Shown piece after piece: positions 9,365 to 18,240 of a stretch of DNA of 64,000 nucleotides. The stretch covers positions 1-64,000 of the forward strand of contig JBBIVX010000016.1 of NCBI GenBank assembly GCA_037439465.1, given 5' to 3'. The stretch is from Parasulfuritortus sp037439465 (GTDB lineage Bacteria; Pseudomonadota; Gammaproteobacteria; Burkholderiales; Thiobacillaceae). How positions within the stretch are numbered: the first letter of the stretch is position 1; every line of letters begins with the position of its first letter. The position numbers were made by a program, and so were the translations under genes. Under the pieces are notes generated by a model. The model did no database searches and was not told the origin of the DNA. It worked only from the letters and a program-made list of their open reading frames with translations.

Positions 9365-9913
9365 TCAGTCCAGGCGGATGAAATGCTGACGGTAATATTT
9401 CAATTCCTCGATCGACTCCAGGATGTCGGACAGCGCCGTATGCCGGTTCTCCTTCTTGAAGCCGGACATGATGTCCGGCTTCCAGCGCTTGGCCAGCTCC
9501 TTGAAGGTGGACACGTCCAGGTTGCGGTAGTGGAAGTAGTTTTCCAGCCTGGGCATCCAGCGGGCCAGGAAACGGCGGTCCTGACAGATGGAATTGCCGC
9601 ACATGGGCGAGCTGCGCGCCGGCACGTATCGCTTCAAAAAGGCGAGCATGCTGTCCTCGACGTCGCCGTCGGTCAGCAGCGAGACCTTGACCTTGTCTAT
9701 CAAGCCCGACTTGCCGTGCGTCCCCTTGTTCCAGTTATCCATGCCAAGCAACACCGCGTCCGGCTGATGGACCACCAGCACCGGCCCCTCGGCGACGATC
9801 TCCAGATCCTTGTCGGTAACGACCAGGGCCACCTCCAGAATGCGGTCCGTAGCCGGCTCCAAACCTGACATTTCCATGTCTATCCAGACGAGGTGAGTAG
9901 CGTTCTGGGCCAT
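9365..9913 (-). CDS. orn: Oligoribonuclease
   Basis: 3'-5' exonuclease of the DEDD family that degrades 2-5 nt RNAs and, where studied, the linear c-di-GMP product pGpG. The DEDDh signature is visible: WIDMEMSGL (first D and E, about residues 11-13) and HTALSDILESI near the C-terminus. The start MAQNATHL gives 182 residues, the family length; the frame extends 21 codons further over the promoter region. Several GGDEF proteins in this window make Orn relevant to c-di-GMP turnover. Confidence 0.96.
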   Translation of the reverse strand: MAQNATHLVWIDMEMSGLEPATDRILEVALVVTDKDLEIVAEGPVLVVHQPDAVLLGMDNWNKGTHGKSGLIDKVKVSLLTDGDVEDSMLAFLKRYVPARSSPMCGNSICQDRRFLARWMPRLENYFHYRNLDVSTFKELAKRWKPDIMSGFKKENRHTALSDILESIEELKYYRQHFIRLD

Positions 9914-9926
9914 GCGTATTCCAAAA

Positions 9927-9953
9927 TTGAGCGGGGCGTAATTGTGGCATAAT
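9927..9953 (+). promoter_or_regulatory. Possible sigma70 promoter of the M48 peptidase gene
   Basis: TTGAGC (9927-9932) and CATAAT (9948-9953) are separated by 15 bases, slightly short of the optimum, and stand 30 bases before the start at 9983. They lie in the 69-base gap divergent to orn. Confidence 0.4.
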
Positions 9954-9982
9954 CGGCCGGAAACCGTCACCGACACTCGTTA

Positions 9983-11251
9983 ATGCCTTTGTTTTCAAGC
10001 GTATTTTTAGCCGCTGTGGTCCTCACTTTCGGCCTCAAACTGTGGTTGCTGCTGCGTCAGATGCGCCATGTCTTCCTGCACCGCGACACCCCACCCGCCG
10101 CCTTCGCCAACAGCATCAGCCCGGAGCAACACCGTAAAGCCGCCGACTACACTCTGGCCAAGACCCGGCTAGCACTCCTCAATCTGATCGTGGAAGCCAC
10201 TCTGCTGCTCGCCTTCACCCTCGGCGGCGGACTGGAGTGGCTGCAGGCGCTGACCGCCCGCCTCACCGCCGCACCGTTGTGGCAGGGCTCGCTGCTGCTG
10301 CTTGGCCTTGGCATGTTGTCCGCAGCGGCGGAAGTGCCGCTGACGCTCTATCATCAGTTCCGTATCGAGGCCCGCTTCGGTTTCAACCGGCAGACGGTCG
10401 CCGGTTTCTTGGCCGACCTCGCGAAACAGGCCCTGCTCGGCGTGGCGCTGGGCCTGCCCCTGATCTTGCTCATACTCTGGCTGATGGCGCGGATGGGCGC
10501 GCACTGGTGGCTATGGGTGTGGCTGGCCTGGATGGCTTTCAATCTGCTGGTGCTGGCGATCTACCCCAGCTTCATCGCGCCGCTGTTCAACACCTTCACC
10601 CCGCTGGCGGACGCCACCCTGAGAAACCGCATCGAGTCCCTGCTCGCCCGTACCGGTTTTCACAGCCGCGGCGTCTTCGTGATGGACGGCTCCAAGCGCT
10701 CCAACCATGGCAATGCCTATTTCACCGGGCTGGGCCGGTCCAAACGCATCATCTTCTTCGATACCCTGCTGGCGCAATTGGACCCGAACCAGACCGAGGC
10801 GGTGCTGGCGCACGAACTGGGCCATTACAAGCGCCGCCACGTCACCAAGCGTCTCGCCCTGATGTTCGGCCTCAGCCTGATGCTGTTGCTGGCGCTCGCC
10901 TGGCTCAAGGAGGCGGACTGGTTCTATGCCGGCCTTAATGCCGCCACGCGCACCGATGCCATGGCCCTGGCCCTGTTCTTCCTGGTGCTGCCGGTGTTTC
11001 TGTTTCCGGTCACGCCCTTGATGAGCCTGTACTCCCGGCAGCACGAGTTCGAGGCCGATGCCTTCGCCGCCCGGCACACCCACCCCGACCATCTCGTCTC
11101 TGCCCTGGTAAAGCTCTACCGCGACAACGCCGCCACCCTGACGCCGGACCCCATCCATTCACTTTTCTATGACAGCCACCCAAAGGCCACGGAACGGATT
11201 GCCCGTCTCCAGGCTCTGAATGATTTCGAGACACAGCCCGTGCGGGCATGA
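9983..11251 (+). CDS. M48-family membrane zinc metallopeptidase (Ste24/CAAX protease-like)
   Basis: Multi-pass integral membrane protease of 422 residues. The zinc site HELGH is at residues 277-281, and a second glutamate is in EFEADAF near residue 357, both as in Ste24-type M48A enzymes. Hydrophobic helices are clear at about 5-25, 65-115, 150-195, 290-310 and 325-350. In bacteria the substrates are largely unknown; membrane protein quality control is the usual guess. Followed 12 bases later by the small cytochrome c gene. Confidence 0.92.
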   Translation: MPLFSSVFLAAVVLTFGLKLWLLLRQMRHVFLHRDTPPAAFANSISPEQHRKAADYTLAKTRLALLNLIVEATLLLAFTLGGGLEWLQALTARLTAAPLWQGSLLLLGLGMLSAAAEVPLTLYHQFRIEARFGFNRQTVAGFLADLAKQALLGVALGLPLILLILWLMARMGAHWWLWVWLAWMAFNLLVLAIYPSFIAPLFNTFTPLADATLRNRIESLLARTGFHSRGVFVMDGSKRSNHGNAYFTGLGRSKRIIFFDTLLAQLDPNQTEAVLAHELGHYKRRHVTKRLALMFGLSLMLLLALAWLKEADWFYAGLNAATRTDAMALALFFLVLPVFLFPVTPLMSLYSRQHEFEADAFAARHTHPDHLVSALVKLYRDNAATLTPDPIHSLFYDSHPKATERIARLQALNDFETQPVRA

Positions 11252-11263
11252 GAGGAGATTGCC

Positions 11264-11572
11264 ATGACCAAGACTGCCACCCTGATCGTCCTGCTGCTGC
11301 TGGCCAGCGGCACTGAAGCCGCTCCCTTCGCCAAGGGTGATGTGGCCGCCGGCAAGGCTTTGCACGATAAACAGTGCGCCGGCTGCCATATCGGCCGCGT
11401 CGGCGGCGACGGCTCCAGGCTCTACACCCGCGCCGACCGCCGGGTGAAAAGCGCCTCCAGCCTGGCGCAGCAGATCACTACCTGCAACGCCAATCTGGGC
11501 AATACTCTCTTCCCCGAGGACGAAGCCAACATCGGCGCCTTTCTGAACAAAACGTTTTACAAATTCAAGTGA
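11264..11572 (+). CDS. Small periplasmic c-type cytochrome lacking any methionine in the mature chain
   Basis: Exported 102-residue monoheme cytochrome c: a signal peptide to about residue 19, then CAGCH as the heme-binding motif and a C-terminal NKTFYKFK. The mature part has no methionine, so the usual His/Met coordination is impossible. The only other histidine lies five residues before the first heme cysteine (LHDKQC). An extra cysteine occurs in TTCNANLG. It precedes rsgA by 10 bases, but no functional link is evident. Its electron partner is unknown. Confidence 0.88.
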   Translation: MTKTATLIVLLLLASGTEAAPFAKGDVAAGKALHDKQCAGCHIGRVGGDGSRLYTRADRRVKSASSLAQQITTCNANLGNTLFPEDEANIGAFLNKTFYKFK

Positions 11573-11582
11573 TCGTCGGCGC

Positions 11583-12491
11583 GTGACCGAGGCGGCGCCA
11601 GGGATTGCAGGACGGCTGACAGGGCGTGTCGTCGCCGTCCACGGCAAGCGTTTCCTGGTCGAAGCCGCCGGCGAACGTTACGACTGTGTCACCCGCGGCA
11701 AGAAAGGCGGCATCGCCTGCGGCGACCAGGTCGAGATCAAACCTACTGGTGCCGACGGCGCGGTCATCGAACAGATATTGCCGCGCCGCAACCTGCTCTA
11801 CCGTTCCGATCATTTTCACACCAAACGGCTGGCCGCCAACGTCGATCAGGTCTTCATCGTCACCGCCGCCGTACCGACGCCCGACCGCGAGCTGCTCGAC
11901 CGCTGCCTCATCGCCGCCGAAGTGGCCGGCATCCCGGCCTGCCTCGTACTCAACAAGGCTGACCTCGCGGAAACGCCACCCTGGCTTGAGGGGCTGCGCC
12001 CCTACGCCGCGCTGGGCTACCCGCTCATCCCCCTCAGCGCAAAGTGCGACGCCAGCCCGCTCGCCGCCTGGCTGACCGGCAAGACATCGGTATTGGTCGG
12101 CGCCTCCGGTGTCGGCAAGAGCACCCTCATCAACGCCCTGGTGCCAGAGGCGGATATCGTCACCCAGACGATCTCCACCGCCCTCGATACCGGCAGGCAC
12201 ACCACCACCTATACCCGGCTCTATCCCCTGCGCGTCGGCGGGGCCCTGATCGACTCGCCTGGCATGCAGGAATTCGCTCTCGGCCATGTCGGCCGGCTGG
12301 CGCTACAGGCAGCCTTCCCGGAATTCCGGCCGCTCATCGGGCACTGTCGTTTCTACAACTGCCGGCACCTCAAGGAACCTGGCTGCGCCATCCTCGCCGC
12401 CGTCGCCGATGGCCGTATCCCGCGCCAACGCTGGCTAAGCTACGCCACGCTGTGCCGTGAGATGGAACGGACCACCGGCGGCCACCGATGA
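11583..12491 (+). CDS. rsgA: Small ribosomal subunit biogenesis GTPase RsgA
   Basis: Circularly permuted GTPase that checks late 30S maturation. The permuted motif order is visible: N-terminal OB fold (VVAVHGKRFLVEA), then G4 NKADL, then G1 GASGVGKST, then G3 DSPGMQEF. A C-terminal zinc segment with cysteines and histidine follows (HCRFYNCRHLKEPGC). 302 residues with a GTG start. It overlaps the next gene by four bases (ATGA), indicating translational coupling. Confidence 0.95.
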   Translation: MTEAAPGIAGRLTGRVVAVHGKRFLVEAAGERYDCVTRGKKGGIACGDQVEIKPTGADGAVIEQILPRRNLLYRSDHFHTKRLAANVDQVFIVTAAVPTPDRELLDRCLIAAEVAGIPACLVLNKADLAETPPWLEGLRPYAALGYPLIPLSAKCDASPLAAWLTGKTSVLVGASGVGKSTLINALVPEADIVTQTISTALDTGRHTTTYTRLYPLRVGGALIDSPGMQEFALGHVGRLALQAAFPEFRPLIGHCRFYNCRHLKEPGCAILAAVADGRIPRQRWLSYATLCREMERTTGGHR

Positions 12492-13102
12492 TGACCCGCC
12501 CTCGCCAACTCACCGCCCTCGGCCTTGCCATCCTGGCCGTGCTCGCCCTTTCCGGAATCGCCCCCAAAGACCGTCTGACCTGGCTGATGGAGGTCATGCC
12601 GGTGCTGGTTGCGGCCCCCGTCCTGTTCGCCACTTACCGCCGTTTCCCGCTCACCGGCCTGCTTTATGCCCTGATCGCCCTCTTTGCCCTGGTGCTGATC
12701 TACGGCGGCGCCTACACCTACGCCCAGGTGCCGCTCGGTTTCTGGCTACAGGAGTTTTTCGACCTCGACCGTAACCCCTATGACAAGATCGGCCACTTCA
12801 TGCAAGGCATCGTGCCGGCCCTGGCGGCGCGGGAAATACTGCTGCGCGGCAGGTACGTCAACGGCCGCCGCATGGCCGCCTTCTTGTCGCTGTGCGTGGC
12901 CATGACGATCAGCGCTGCCTATGAGCTGATCGAATGGTGGGCCGCTCTGGCGATGGGCCTGAGCGCCGACGCCTTTCTCGGCACCCAGGGCGACGTCTGG
13001 GACACCCAAGCGGACATGTTCTGGGCCCTGATCGGCGCCGCCGCCGCGCTCCTCCTGCTCGCCCGCCGGCACGACCGGCAGATGGCGGCGCTCGCCGGCT
13101 AG
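12488..13102 (+). CDS. YjdF-like inner membrane protein (DUF2238)
   Basis: Integral membrane protein of 204 residues with about five to six hydrophobic helices. The family-typical conserved stretch is YDKIGHFMQG followed by AYELIEWW and GTQGDVWDTQADM, which brings His, Glu and Asp residues together at the membrane face. The family has no established function. It overlaps rsgA by ATGA and is convergent with the diguanylate cyclase at 13109 with only 6 bases between stops. Confidence 0.88.
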   Translation: MMTRPRQLTALGLAILAVLALSGIAPKDRLTWLMEVMPVLVAAPVLFATYRRFPLTGLLYALIALFALVLIYGGAYTYAQVPLGFWLQEFFDLDRNPYDKIGHFMQGIVPALAAREILLRGRYVNGRRMAAFLSLCVAMTISAAYELIEWWAALAMGLSADAFLGTQGDVWDTQADMFWALIGAAAALLLLARRHDRQMAALAG

Positions 13103-13108
13103 CCAACA

Positions 13109-15019
13109 CTACGTGCCTACCCGCCGCTTGCCAGATGGCTTGCGGCGTTTCTCCTGGTACATCGCCTCGTCGGCGCAGCGCAGCAGCGTGTTGGCCTCCT
13201 CGGCATCGTCCGGGAACAGACAGACACCGACGGCGGCGGAGATCGGCAATTCTAGGCGTTGATGCCGGAAAGGCTCTCTCAGTGACGCCATGAGAGTGTG
13301 CAACACATGCTCGGCTTCATCGCGGTCATGGAGACTGTCGAGCACCAGCACGAACTCGTCGCCGCCATAGCGGGCGATGGTATCGCTGACGCGCACCGCC
13401 AGCCGAAGGCGGTTGGCGATGTCCACCAACAGCTGGTCGCCGACGTCATGGCCATAGGTGTCGTTGATCGGCTTGAAGTCGTTGAGATCGATCAGGGCGA
13501 CGGCCACCTTGGTGCCGGCGCGGCGGGCACGTTTCAGGGCCTGTTCCAGGCGGTCGTCGAGCAGCATCCGGTTGGCGAGGCCGGTCAAGGCATCGTGATG
13601 AGCCTGCCGGCGTTCGCGCGCCACGCTTTCACGCAGACCTTCGTTGATGATGGCGAGATCCCGGGTGCGTTTTTCCACCATCGCTTCCAGTTGAGCTTCC
13701 TTAGTGTTCATGATCTGCAACACCTCCTCACGCTCACGCAACATCCTGGCCTCGGCGTCCTCTTTCTGCTGCCGCAGGCGGTTGATGCGTGCCGCCAGGG
13801 CAAAGGAGAGCAGGATCATGTCCAGCGCCGAGCCGATCAGCACCAGGTAGGATGTCAGCCAATTGGTGGGCAGCCACCCCATGTTGCGGCTGGCCAGCAC
13901 GATCACCCCCGCCAGCAGGATAGCCCAGGCCAGCAGGTAGACCCTGGCGCCGGGGCTGCCGCGCTGCCAGCCACGCACACCGGCCAGCACCCCCAGGCTG
14001 GAGAAGGCGATGCCGGCCAGGTTGGCGGCGATGGCCAGCCAGAGGTAGGGAACGAACGGCGACAGCAGCAGGATCAGGGCGAAGAGCAGGGCAGAGACAC
14101 GGATCAGCCCGTCCAGCCAGGGGGTATAGCGGCGGGTTGCAAGAAAGCGGCGGGTGAACAGGGCCCCCATCAGGCCGCAGAAGGCGAAGCCGAGGGCATA
14201 GGCATAATGGCCCCAGGTGGTGAGACCCGGCCAGAGCCAGAGGTTGCCGAAACCGCTGAGGGCGAGCAGGCCGACCCCCATGCCCGTCACCACACCCACA
14301 TAAAGCAGATAAAGACGATCGCGGATGGCGGCCCAGAGGAGCAGGTTGTAGAGAATCATGGCCGAGAGCACGCCGAAATACAGCGCCAGCCAGGCATAGC
14401 TGACCCGGTCGTAATTGGCCAGTGCCGCGGGACGCCACAGTCGCAGGGGAATGGTCAGGTTGCCTTCCGATTCAACCCGCAACCAGACATGGTAATGACT
14501 GGATGGGGTAAAACGCAGTGGAAACACCAGATTGCGGTGCCGGAACGGCCGCTCGGCCATGGGCAGACGGTCGCCTGCCTGTTGCCGGGTGATACTGCCG
14601 CGAGCGTCGACAAGGTAGACCTCGACCCGGTCGAGCGTGGGATGAGCCACCTCCAGCAGCCAATCAACCGGCGTGTTCGCACGAGTCGTCAACTCGAAAT
14701 GCAACCACACGGCGCCATGGTGATAACCGAAATTGATGTCCTCGCCGCGCGCTGCCGGCAGCGGCTGAAAACGATCAAGCCGCGCTGCCACGTCGCGCAA
14801 GCTGGCGTAGCCGGAGGGGTCCAGCCAATAGCCGACGGACGCATGCGGTCGAATCGAGTCGGTCTCGACCGCCAGGTCCGGCGGCGCCTGGGCACGGGCG
14901 AAGCTCACCAGTAACAAGATGGCCGTCAGCCCGGCAAACAGCCACCCCCACCCAGCCGGCGCCCCAGCCCCGTTCAGGGCAAACACCGGCTTGTCGCTCA
15001 GCCTGTCGAAGCGGCGCAT
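13109..15019 (-). CDS. 7TMR-DISM membrane diguanylate cyclase
   Basis: Predicted c-di-GMP synthase with an extracellular sensor. The 636 residues comprise a signal/anchor helix, a 7TMR-DISM extracellular beta domain (about 45-195, a carbohydrate-binding-like fold), seven transmembrane helices (about 205-410), a coiled coil (RLRQQKEDAEARMLREREEV) and a GGDEF domain. The active site GGDEF is intact, and RVSD five residues before it is a product-inhibition I-site. The sensed ligand is unknown. It follows the DJ-1 gene by 24 bases on the same strand. Confidence 0.93.
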   Translation of the reverse strand: MRRFDRLSDKPVFALNGAGAPAGWGWLFAGLTAILLLVSFARAQAPPDLAVETDSIRPHASVGYWLDPSGYASLRDVAARLDRFQPLPAARGEDINFGYHHGAVWLHFELTTRANTPVDWLLEVAHPTLDRVEVYLVDARGSITRQQAGDRLPMAERPFRHRNLVFPLRFTPSSHYHVWLRVESEGNLTIPLRLWRPAALANYDRVSYAWLALYFGVLSAMILYNLLLWAAIRDRLYLLYVGVVTGMGVGLLALSGFGNLWLWPGLTTWGHYAYALGFAFCGLMGALFTRRFLATRRYTPWLDGLIRVSALLFALILLLSPFVPYLWLAIAANLAGIAFSSLGVLAGVRGWQRGSPGARVYLLAWAILLAGVIVLASRNMGWLPTNWLTSYLVLIGSALDMILLSFALAARINRLRQQKEDAEARMLREREEVLQIMNTKEAQLEAMVEKRTRDLAIINEGLRESVARERRQAHHDALTGLANRMLLDDRLEQALKRARRAGTKVAVALIDLNDFKPINDTYGHDVGDQLLVDIANRLRLAVRVSDTIARYGGDEFVLVLDSLHDRDEAEHVLHTLMASLREPFRHQRLELPISAAVGVCLFPDDAEEANTLLRCADEAMYQEKRRKPSGKRRVGT

Positions 15020-15043
15020 GCCGAATTCCCAGGTCCGGCCCGG

Positions 15044-15595
15044 TCAGGCACGAACCAGGCCCGCCTCGACCTGGTGGCGAGCCGCCGCCCCGAGCAGCAG
15101 CTCGATCAGAGCCAGGGCAAAATCCATGGCCGTGCCGGGTCCGCGCGAAGTGACCAGCTTACCGTCCACCACCACCGCCGTGGATTCATAGCGGCAACCC
15201 GGTATCGCCAGCGTGTCGACGAACCCCGGATAGCTGGTGGCGCGCCGGCCATTGAGCAGACCGGCGGCGGCCAGGGCGATGGGCGCGGCGCAGATGGCGG
15301 CGGTGTACTTGCCGGCCGCTGCCATGGTCCGCAGCAGACGCAGGATACGGGCATCGTTTTTCAGGTTTTCCGCGCCCGGCATGCCGCCCGGCAGAACGAT
15401 CATGTCGAACTCGCGCCCCAATACCTCATCCAGCAGCGCATCCGGCTGCACTCGCAGGCCACGCGCACCCTGGACGAGTCCCGGTTGCAGGCCGGCGGTG
15501 ACGACCTCTACTCCAGCCCGGCGCAGCAGATCGACGACGGTGGTGGCTTCGATGTCCTCGAAACCGGCGGCCAAGGGAACCAGTACACTTTTCAT
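15044..15595 (-). CDS. DJ-1/PfpI family protein (possible deglycase or chaperone)
   Basis: Cytosolic class I glutamine amidotransferase-like fold of 183 residues. The DJ-1 nucleophile elbow is present, with Cys102 in AAICAAPIALA and the supporting acidic residue around Glu16 (GFEDIE). The LPGGMPGAENL loop is family-typical. Members have been assigned chaperone, glyoxalase or contested protein/nucleotide deglycase activities, and no choice can be made here. Start MKSVLVP is preferred because AAGGAG lies five bases upstream; a second ATG is five codons earlier. Confidence 0.9.
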   Translation of the reverse strand: MKSVLVPLAAGFEDIEATTVVDLLRRAGVEVVTAGLQPGLVQGARGLRVQPDALLDEVLGREFDMIVLPGGMPGAENLKNDARILRLLRTMAAAGKYTAAICAAPIALAAAGLLNGRRATSYPGFVDTLAIPGCRYESTAVVVDGKLVTSRGPGTAMDFALALIELLLGAAARHQVEAGLVRA

Positions 15596-15609
15596 CTCCA
15601 CTCCTTGCA

Positions 15610-16782
15610 TCAGTCAACGGCGATCGTACGCGCCGCGTGCACGGCAGCATCGCCTAGGGAAAGCCCATTGAGATAATTACCCGCCAGGCGCACTCGACCG
15701 CTGGCCAGCCTGGCTTCGAGCTCGGCGGCGAGGCGCACCGAGGCGGGCGTCAGGGCGGGCAGCCGGTTGATCTTTTCGGTTTCATGCAGGAAATCGGCGG
15801 GCGTCGCCCCCAGCACCGCGGCGATCTTGTGTTGTTTCGCGGCTGTCTCCAGCCTGCCCGGCTTGAAATGAAAGGTAAAGCCGCGCAGCGTGGGGTGCGG
15901 TAGGTAATCGCGGCTGACGGCGGAGTAATAGTCGTCGTCGCCACCGATCAGTCCGGCCACCGGCGGCAGCCGCAGCCTGTCGGCCGGCAGCACCACGGCA
16001 TGCGACTCTATCGTCATCATCGGTGTCGCCGCCAGACGCGCCGCCAGCTCCGGCTGCAGCGCGCCCAGCAGCCGGGCCGCCACGTCTAAAGGGGTGGCGA
16101 TGATCACTTGGCGGGCGCTCATCTCACCGCCGGCGAGCTGCAAATGGACGCCACCCGCCGCTGCCGCCAGCGCTTCCACCGGCGTCCGCATGCGGACCGG
16201 CACGTCGCTCGCCTGCAGCAGCGCTTCCAGCCAGCCCTGCAGTCCGCCCTGGTGGGTGAATTTGCGCGGCGCCGCCGGCACGCGCGTCTTGCGCTTGAAC
16301 AGCCATTCCGCCGGATACGGCCCGGCGGGCTGGGAGAGCACGGCGGCAAAGGCGGGCGCCAACAGCCGCCGCCAGTTGCCAGGCCCCAATAGTCGCTTGA
16401 ACCAGGTCTCGACGTCCTCGCCGGTCTTATCCTTGGCGAGACCGAAAGGCAGGTGCAAGGCCGCCTCGAAAAAACCCAGGCGGGCGAAGGGCGATTGCAG
16501 CCCGCCGTTCGCCAGAAAATGGTAACCCACCTTGGCGCGCGCAATGAGGTTGGCGAAGGTGGGCTCCGGGTTCAAAGCCAGCAGGGCGCCATAGGAGTTG
16601 TAAGCGGTATGCGCGCCCAGCTCCAGCCAGAAGTCGTCACGCGGCCGCCAGGTATGCACGCAGCCGCCCAGGCGATCGCCGGCCTCCAAGAGGACAACCT
16701 TGCGGCCGGCGCGGGCCGCGCCGATGGCGGCGGTGATGCCGCTGGCACCGGCGCCGATGACGATGAGGTCAAAATCAGTCAT
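15610..16782 (-). CDS. FAD-dependent amine oxidase/protoporphyrinogen oxidase-like protein
   Basis: NAD(P)/FAD Rossmann protein of 390 residues. The dinucleotide-binding motif VIGAGASGITAAIG begins at about residue 7, and the GDRLGG segment is typical of the amine oxidase/HemG (PPOX) superfamily. The C-terminus closes the FAD fold with LAGNYLNGLSLGDAAV, which strongly resembles HemY-type protoporphyrinogen oxidase ends. The substrate is not provable from sequence. Its start overlaps the upstream histidine kinase by 8 bases. The frame extends 54 codons upstream inside that gene, which I reject. Confidence 0.83.
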   Translation of the reverse strand: MTDFDLIVIGAGASGITAAIGAARAGRKVVLLEAGDRLGGCVHTWRPRDDFWLELGAHTAYNSYGALLALNPEPTFANLIARAKVGYHFLANGGLQSPFARLGFFEAALHLPFGLAKDKTGEDVETWFKRLLGPGNWRRLLAPAFAAVLSQPAGPYPAEWLFKRKTRVPAAPRKFTHQGGLQGWLEALLQASDVPVRMRTPVEALAAAAGGVHLQLAGGEMSARQVIIATPLDVAARLLGALQPELAARLAATPMMTIESHAVVLPADRLRLPPVAGLIGGDDDYYSAVSRDYLPHPTLRGFTFHFKPGRLETAAKQHKIAAVLGATPADFLHETEKINRLPALTPASVRLAAELEARLASGRVRLAGNYLNGLSLGDAAVHAARTIAVD

Positions 16783-18205
16783 GGGTTGACTCCAACGGCG
16801 GTTGCGCCGGAAAGATGAAATGAAAGGTGCTGCCCTGGCCCGGACGGCTCTCCGCCCAGACCCGCCCGCCCATTGATCGGGCCAGACGGCCGACCAGGGC
16901 CAGCCCCAGGCCAAGGCCACCGTACCGGCGCGAGGCCGTGCCATCGGCCTGGGTAAAGATATCGAAAATCAGCGCCAGCTTGTCCTCCGGGATGCCGTCG
17001 CCGCTATCGCGAACGCTGAAATGCAGGCCCATGGCGGTATCGGAGGCAGGCGCCAGGCGAGCCTCAATGCCCCCGGCAGAAGTGAATTTGACGGCATTTT
17101 CCAGTAATTGCTCGAATACCTGGCGCAACCGGGCCGCATCGCCGGCGATCAATGGCGGCAGACCCTCCTCCAACTCCAACTGGAAGTTGACCCCCTTCGC
17201 TGCCGCCTTTTCCCGGCTCGACGCCGCCGCCAGGTTGAGCAGTTCACCCAGCACAATGGGCTCGCTGACAGGGCACTGGCTGCCGCTATCCAGGCTGGCA
17301 TAGTCGAGTATCTGGGTCAGCATCTTTAGCATGGCATGGGCCGAATCCAGCGACGTCTCCAGATATTCACGCTGCTCGCCGTCAAGGGGCGTATCCAGGG
17401 CAAGCTCGGTCATGCCGATGATGGCATTCATGGGCGTGCGGATCTCGTGGCTGGCATTGGCCAGGAATTCGCTCTTCGCCCGGCTGGCCGCCTCGGCGGC
17501 ATCCCAGGCACGCACCAGTTCGACCTCCACCCGCTGCCGCTCTGCCATCTCCTGCTCAAGACGGCGGTTGATCTCACGACTCGCTTCCAGGGCCGCTTCC
17601 TTGGCCAGGCGCACACGCAGGTTCTGGGTAATGGTGGCATGCATGAACATGGCGCTGCGGCCCAGGGTGATGAGTAGCAGGATGACGGCCACGGCCAGCA
17701 GGTAGCGGGTCTCTCCGCCTTGCCAGGCCAAAAGTCCCAGCAAGGGCAGCAGCGCCAGGCAGACATAGACGAGGTAAACCTTGAGGCTGGACGACATCAC
17801 CGGCAACGCGCCCGCCGTCACACCGGTCAAGACCAGCAGAATGAACACCTGATGCTCGAAATCCACCTGAGGGAAATAGGCCAGGGACAGGGCGCTCCAC
17901 CCCAGGCCGGCCAGCAGGCTCCAGCCGAAGGCCCGCCGCAGCCACAACGTCGGCCGCCCGGCCCGGTCGCTATCGGCATTGAAGCGCCTGAACTGCAGCA
18001 GTCTCAGCCCGGCGACTAAAACCATGGCCGCGGCCCACGGCCAGATGGTCGCGCGCACTGGCGTGTCGCGCAGGGAAATGACCAGTAGCAGCACGAGCAG
18101 CAGCACCATGGCCTGACCCAGCGGCATGTTGCGGTAAAGCAGCGCCACCTGGCCGGCCAGGACGCGCGGCGCGGTGTCCTTCTCGTTGAGTAGATCGATC
18201 GACAT
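16775..18205 (-). CDS. Membrane histidine kinase without receiver domain
   Basis: Sensor kinase of 476 residues. Six or so transmembrane helices (about 30-190) have no obvious periplasmic ligand domain. A coiled coil (INRRLEQEMAERQRVE) follows, then a HisKA dimerisation domain with the phospho-acceptor in NASHEIRTPMNAIIGM and a HATPase domain with N-box ENAVKF, DSGDGIPE and GGLGLGLALV. No response regulator is adjacent, so its partner is encoded elsewhere. Downstream of the Hsp15 gene by 35 bases. The start MSIDLLNE avoids overlap with that gene. Confidence 0.9.
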   Translation of the reverse strand: MSIDLLNEKDTAPRVLAGQVALLYRNMPLGQAMVLLLVLLLVISLRDTPVRATIWPWAAAMVLVAGLRLLQFRRFNADSDRAGRPTLWLRRAFGWSLLAGLGWSALSLAYFPQVDFEHQVFILLVLTGVTAGALPVMSSSLKVYLVYVCLALLPLLGLLAWQGGETRYLLAVAVILLLITLGRSAMFMHATITQNLRVRLAKEAALEASREINRRLEQEMAERQRVEVELVRAWDAAEAASRAKSEFLANASHEIRTPMNAIIGMTELALDTPLDGEQREYLETSLDSAHAMLKMLTQILDYASLDSGSQCPVSEPIVLGELLNLAAASSREKAAAKGVNFQLELEEGLPPLIAGDAARLRQVFEQLLENAVKFTSAGGIEARLAPASDTAMGLHFSVRDSGDGIPEDKLALIFDIFTQADGTASRRYGGLGLGLALVGRLARSMGGRVWAESRPGQGSTFHFIFPAQPPLESTHD

Positions 18206-18240
18206 GCCGTTATTGTCGGAGGCGGACCCATTCGCCGCAA

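Noticed and set aside
7624..9381. A 585-codon open frame on the plus strand opposite glgP
   Set aside because: It mirrors a strongly conserved phosphorylase gene and its product has no domain pattern; such frames arise from the high GC content and codon bias of the real gene.
13298..14914. A 538-codon open frame opposite the 7TM diguanylate cyclase
   Set aside because: The product is a low-complexity Gln/His/Gly-rich shadow of a gene with clear GGDEF and 7TM domains.
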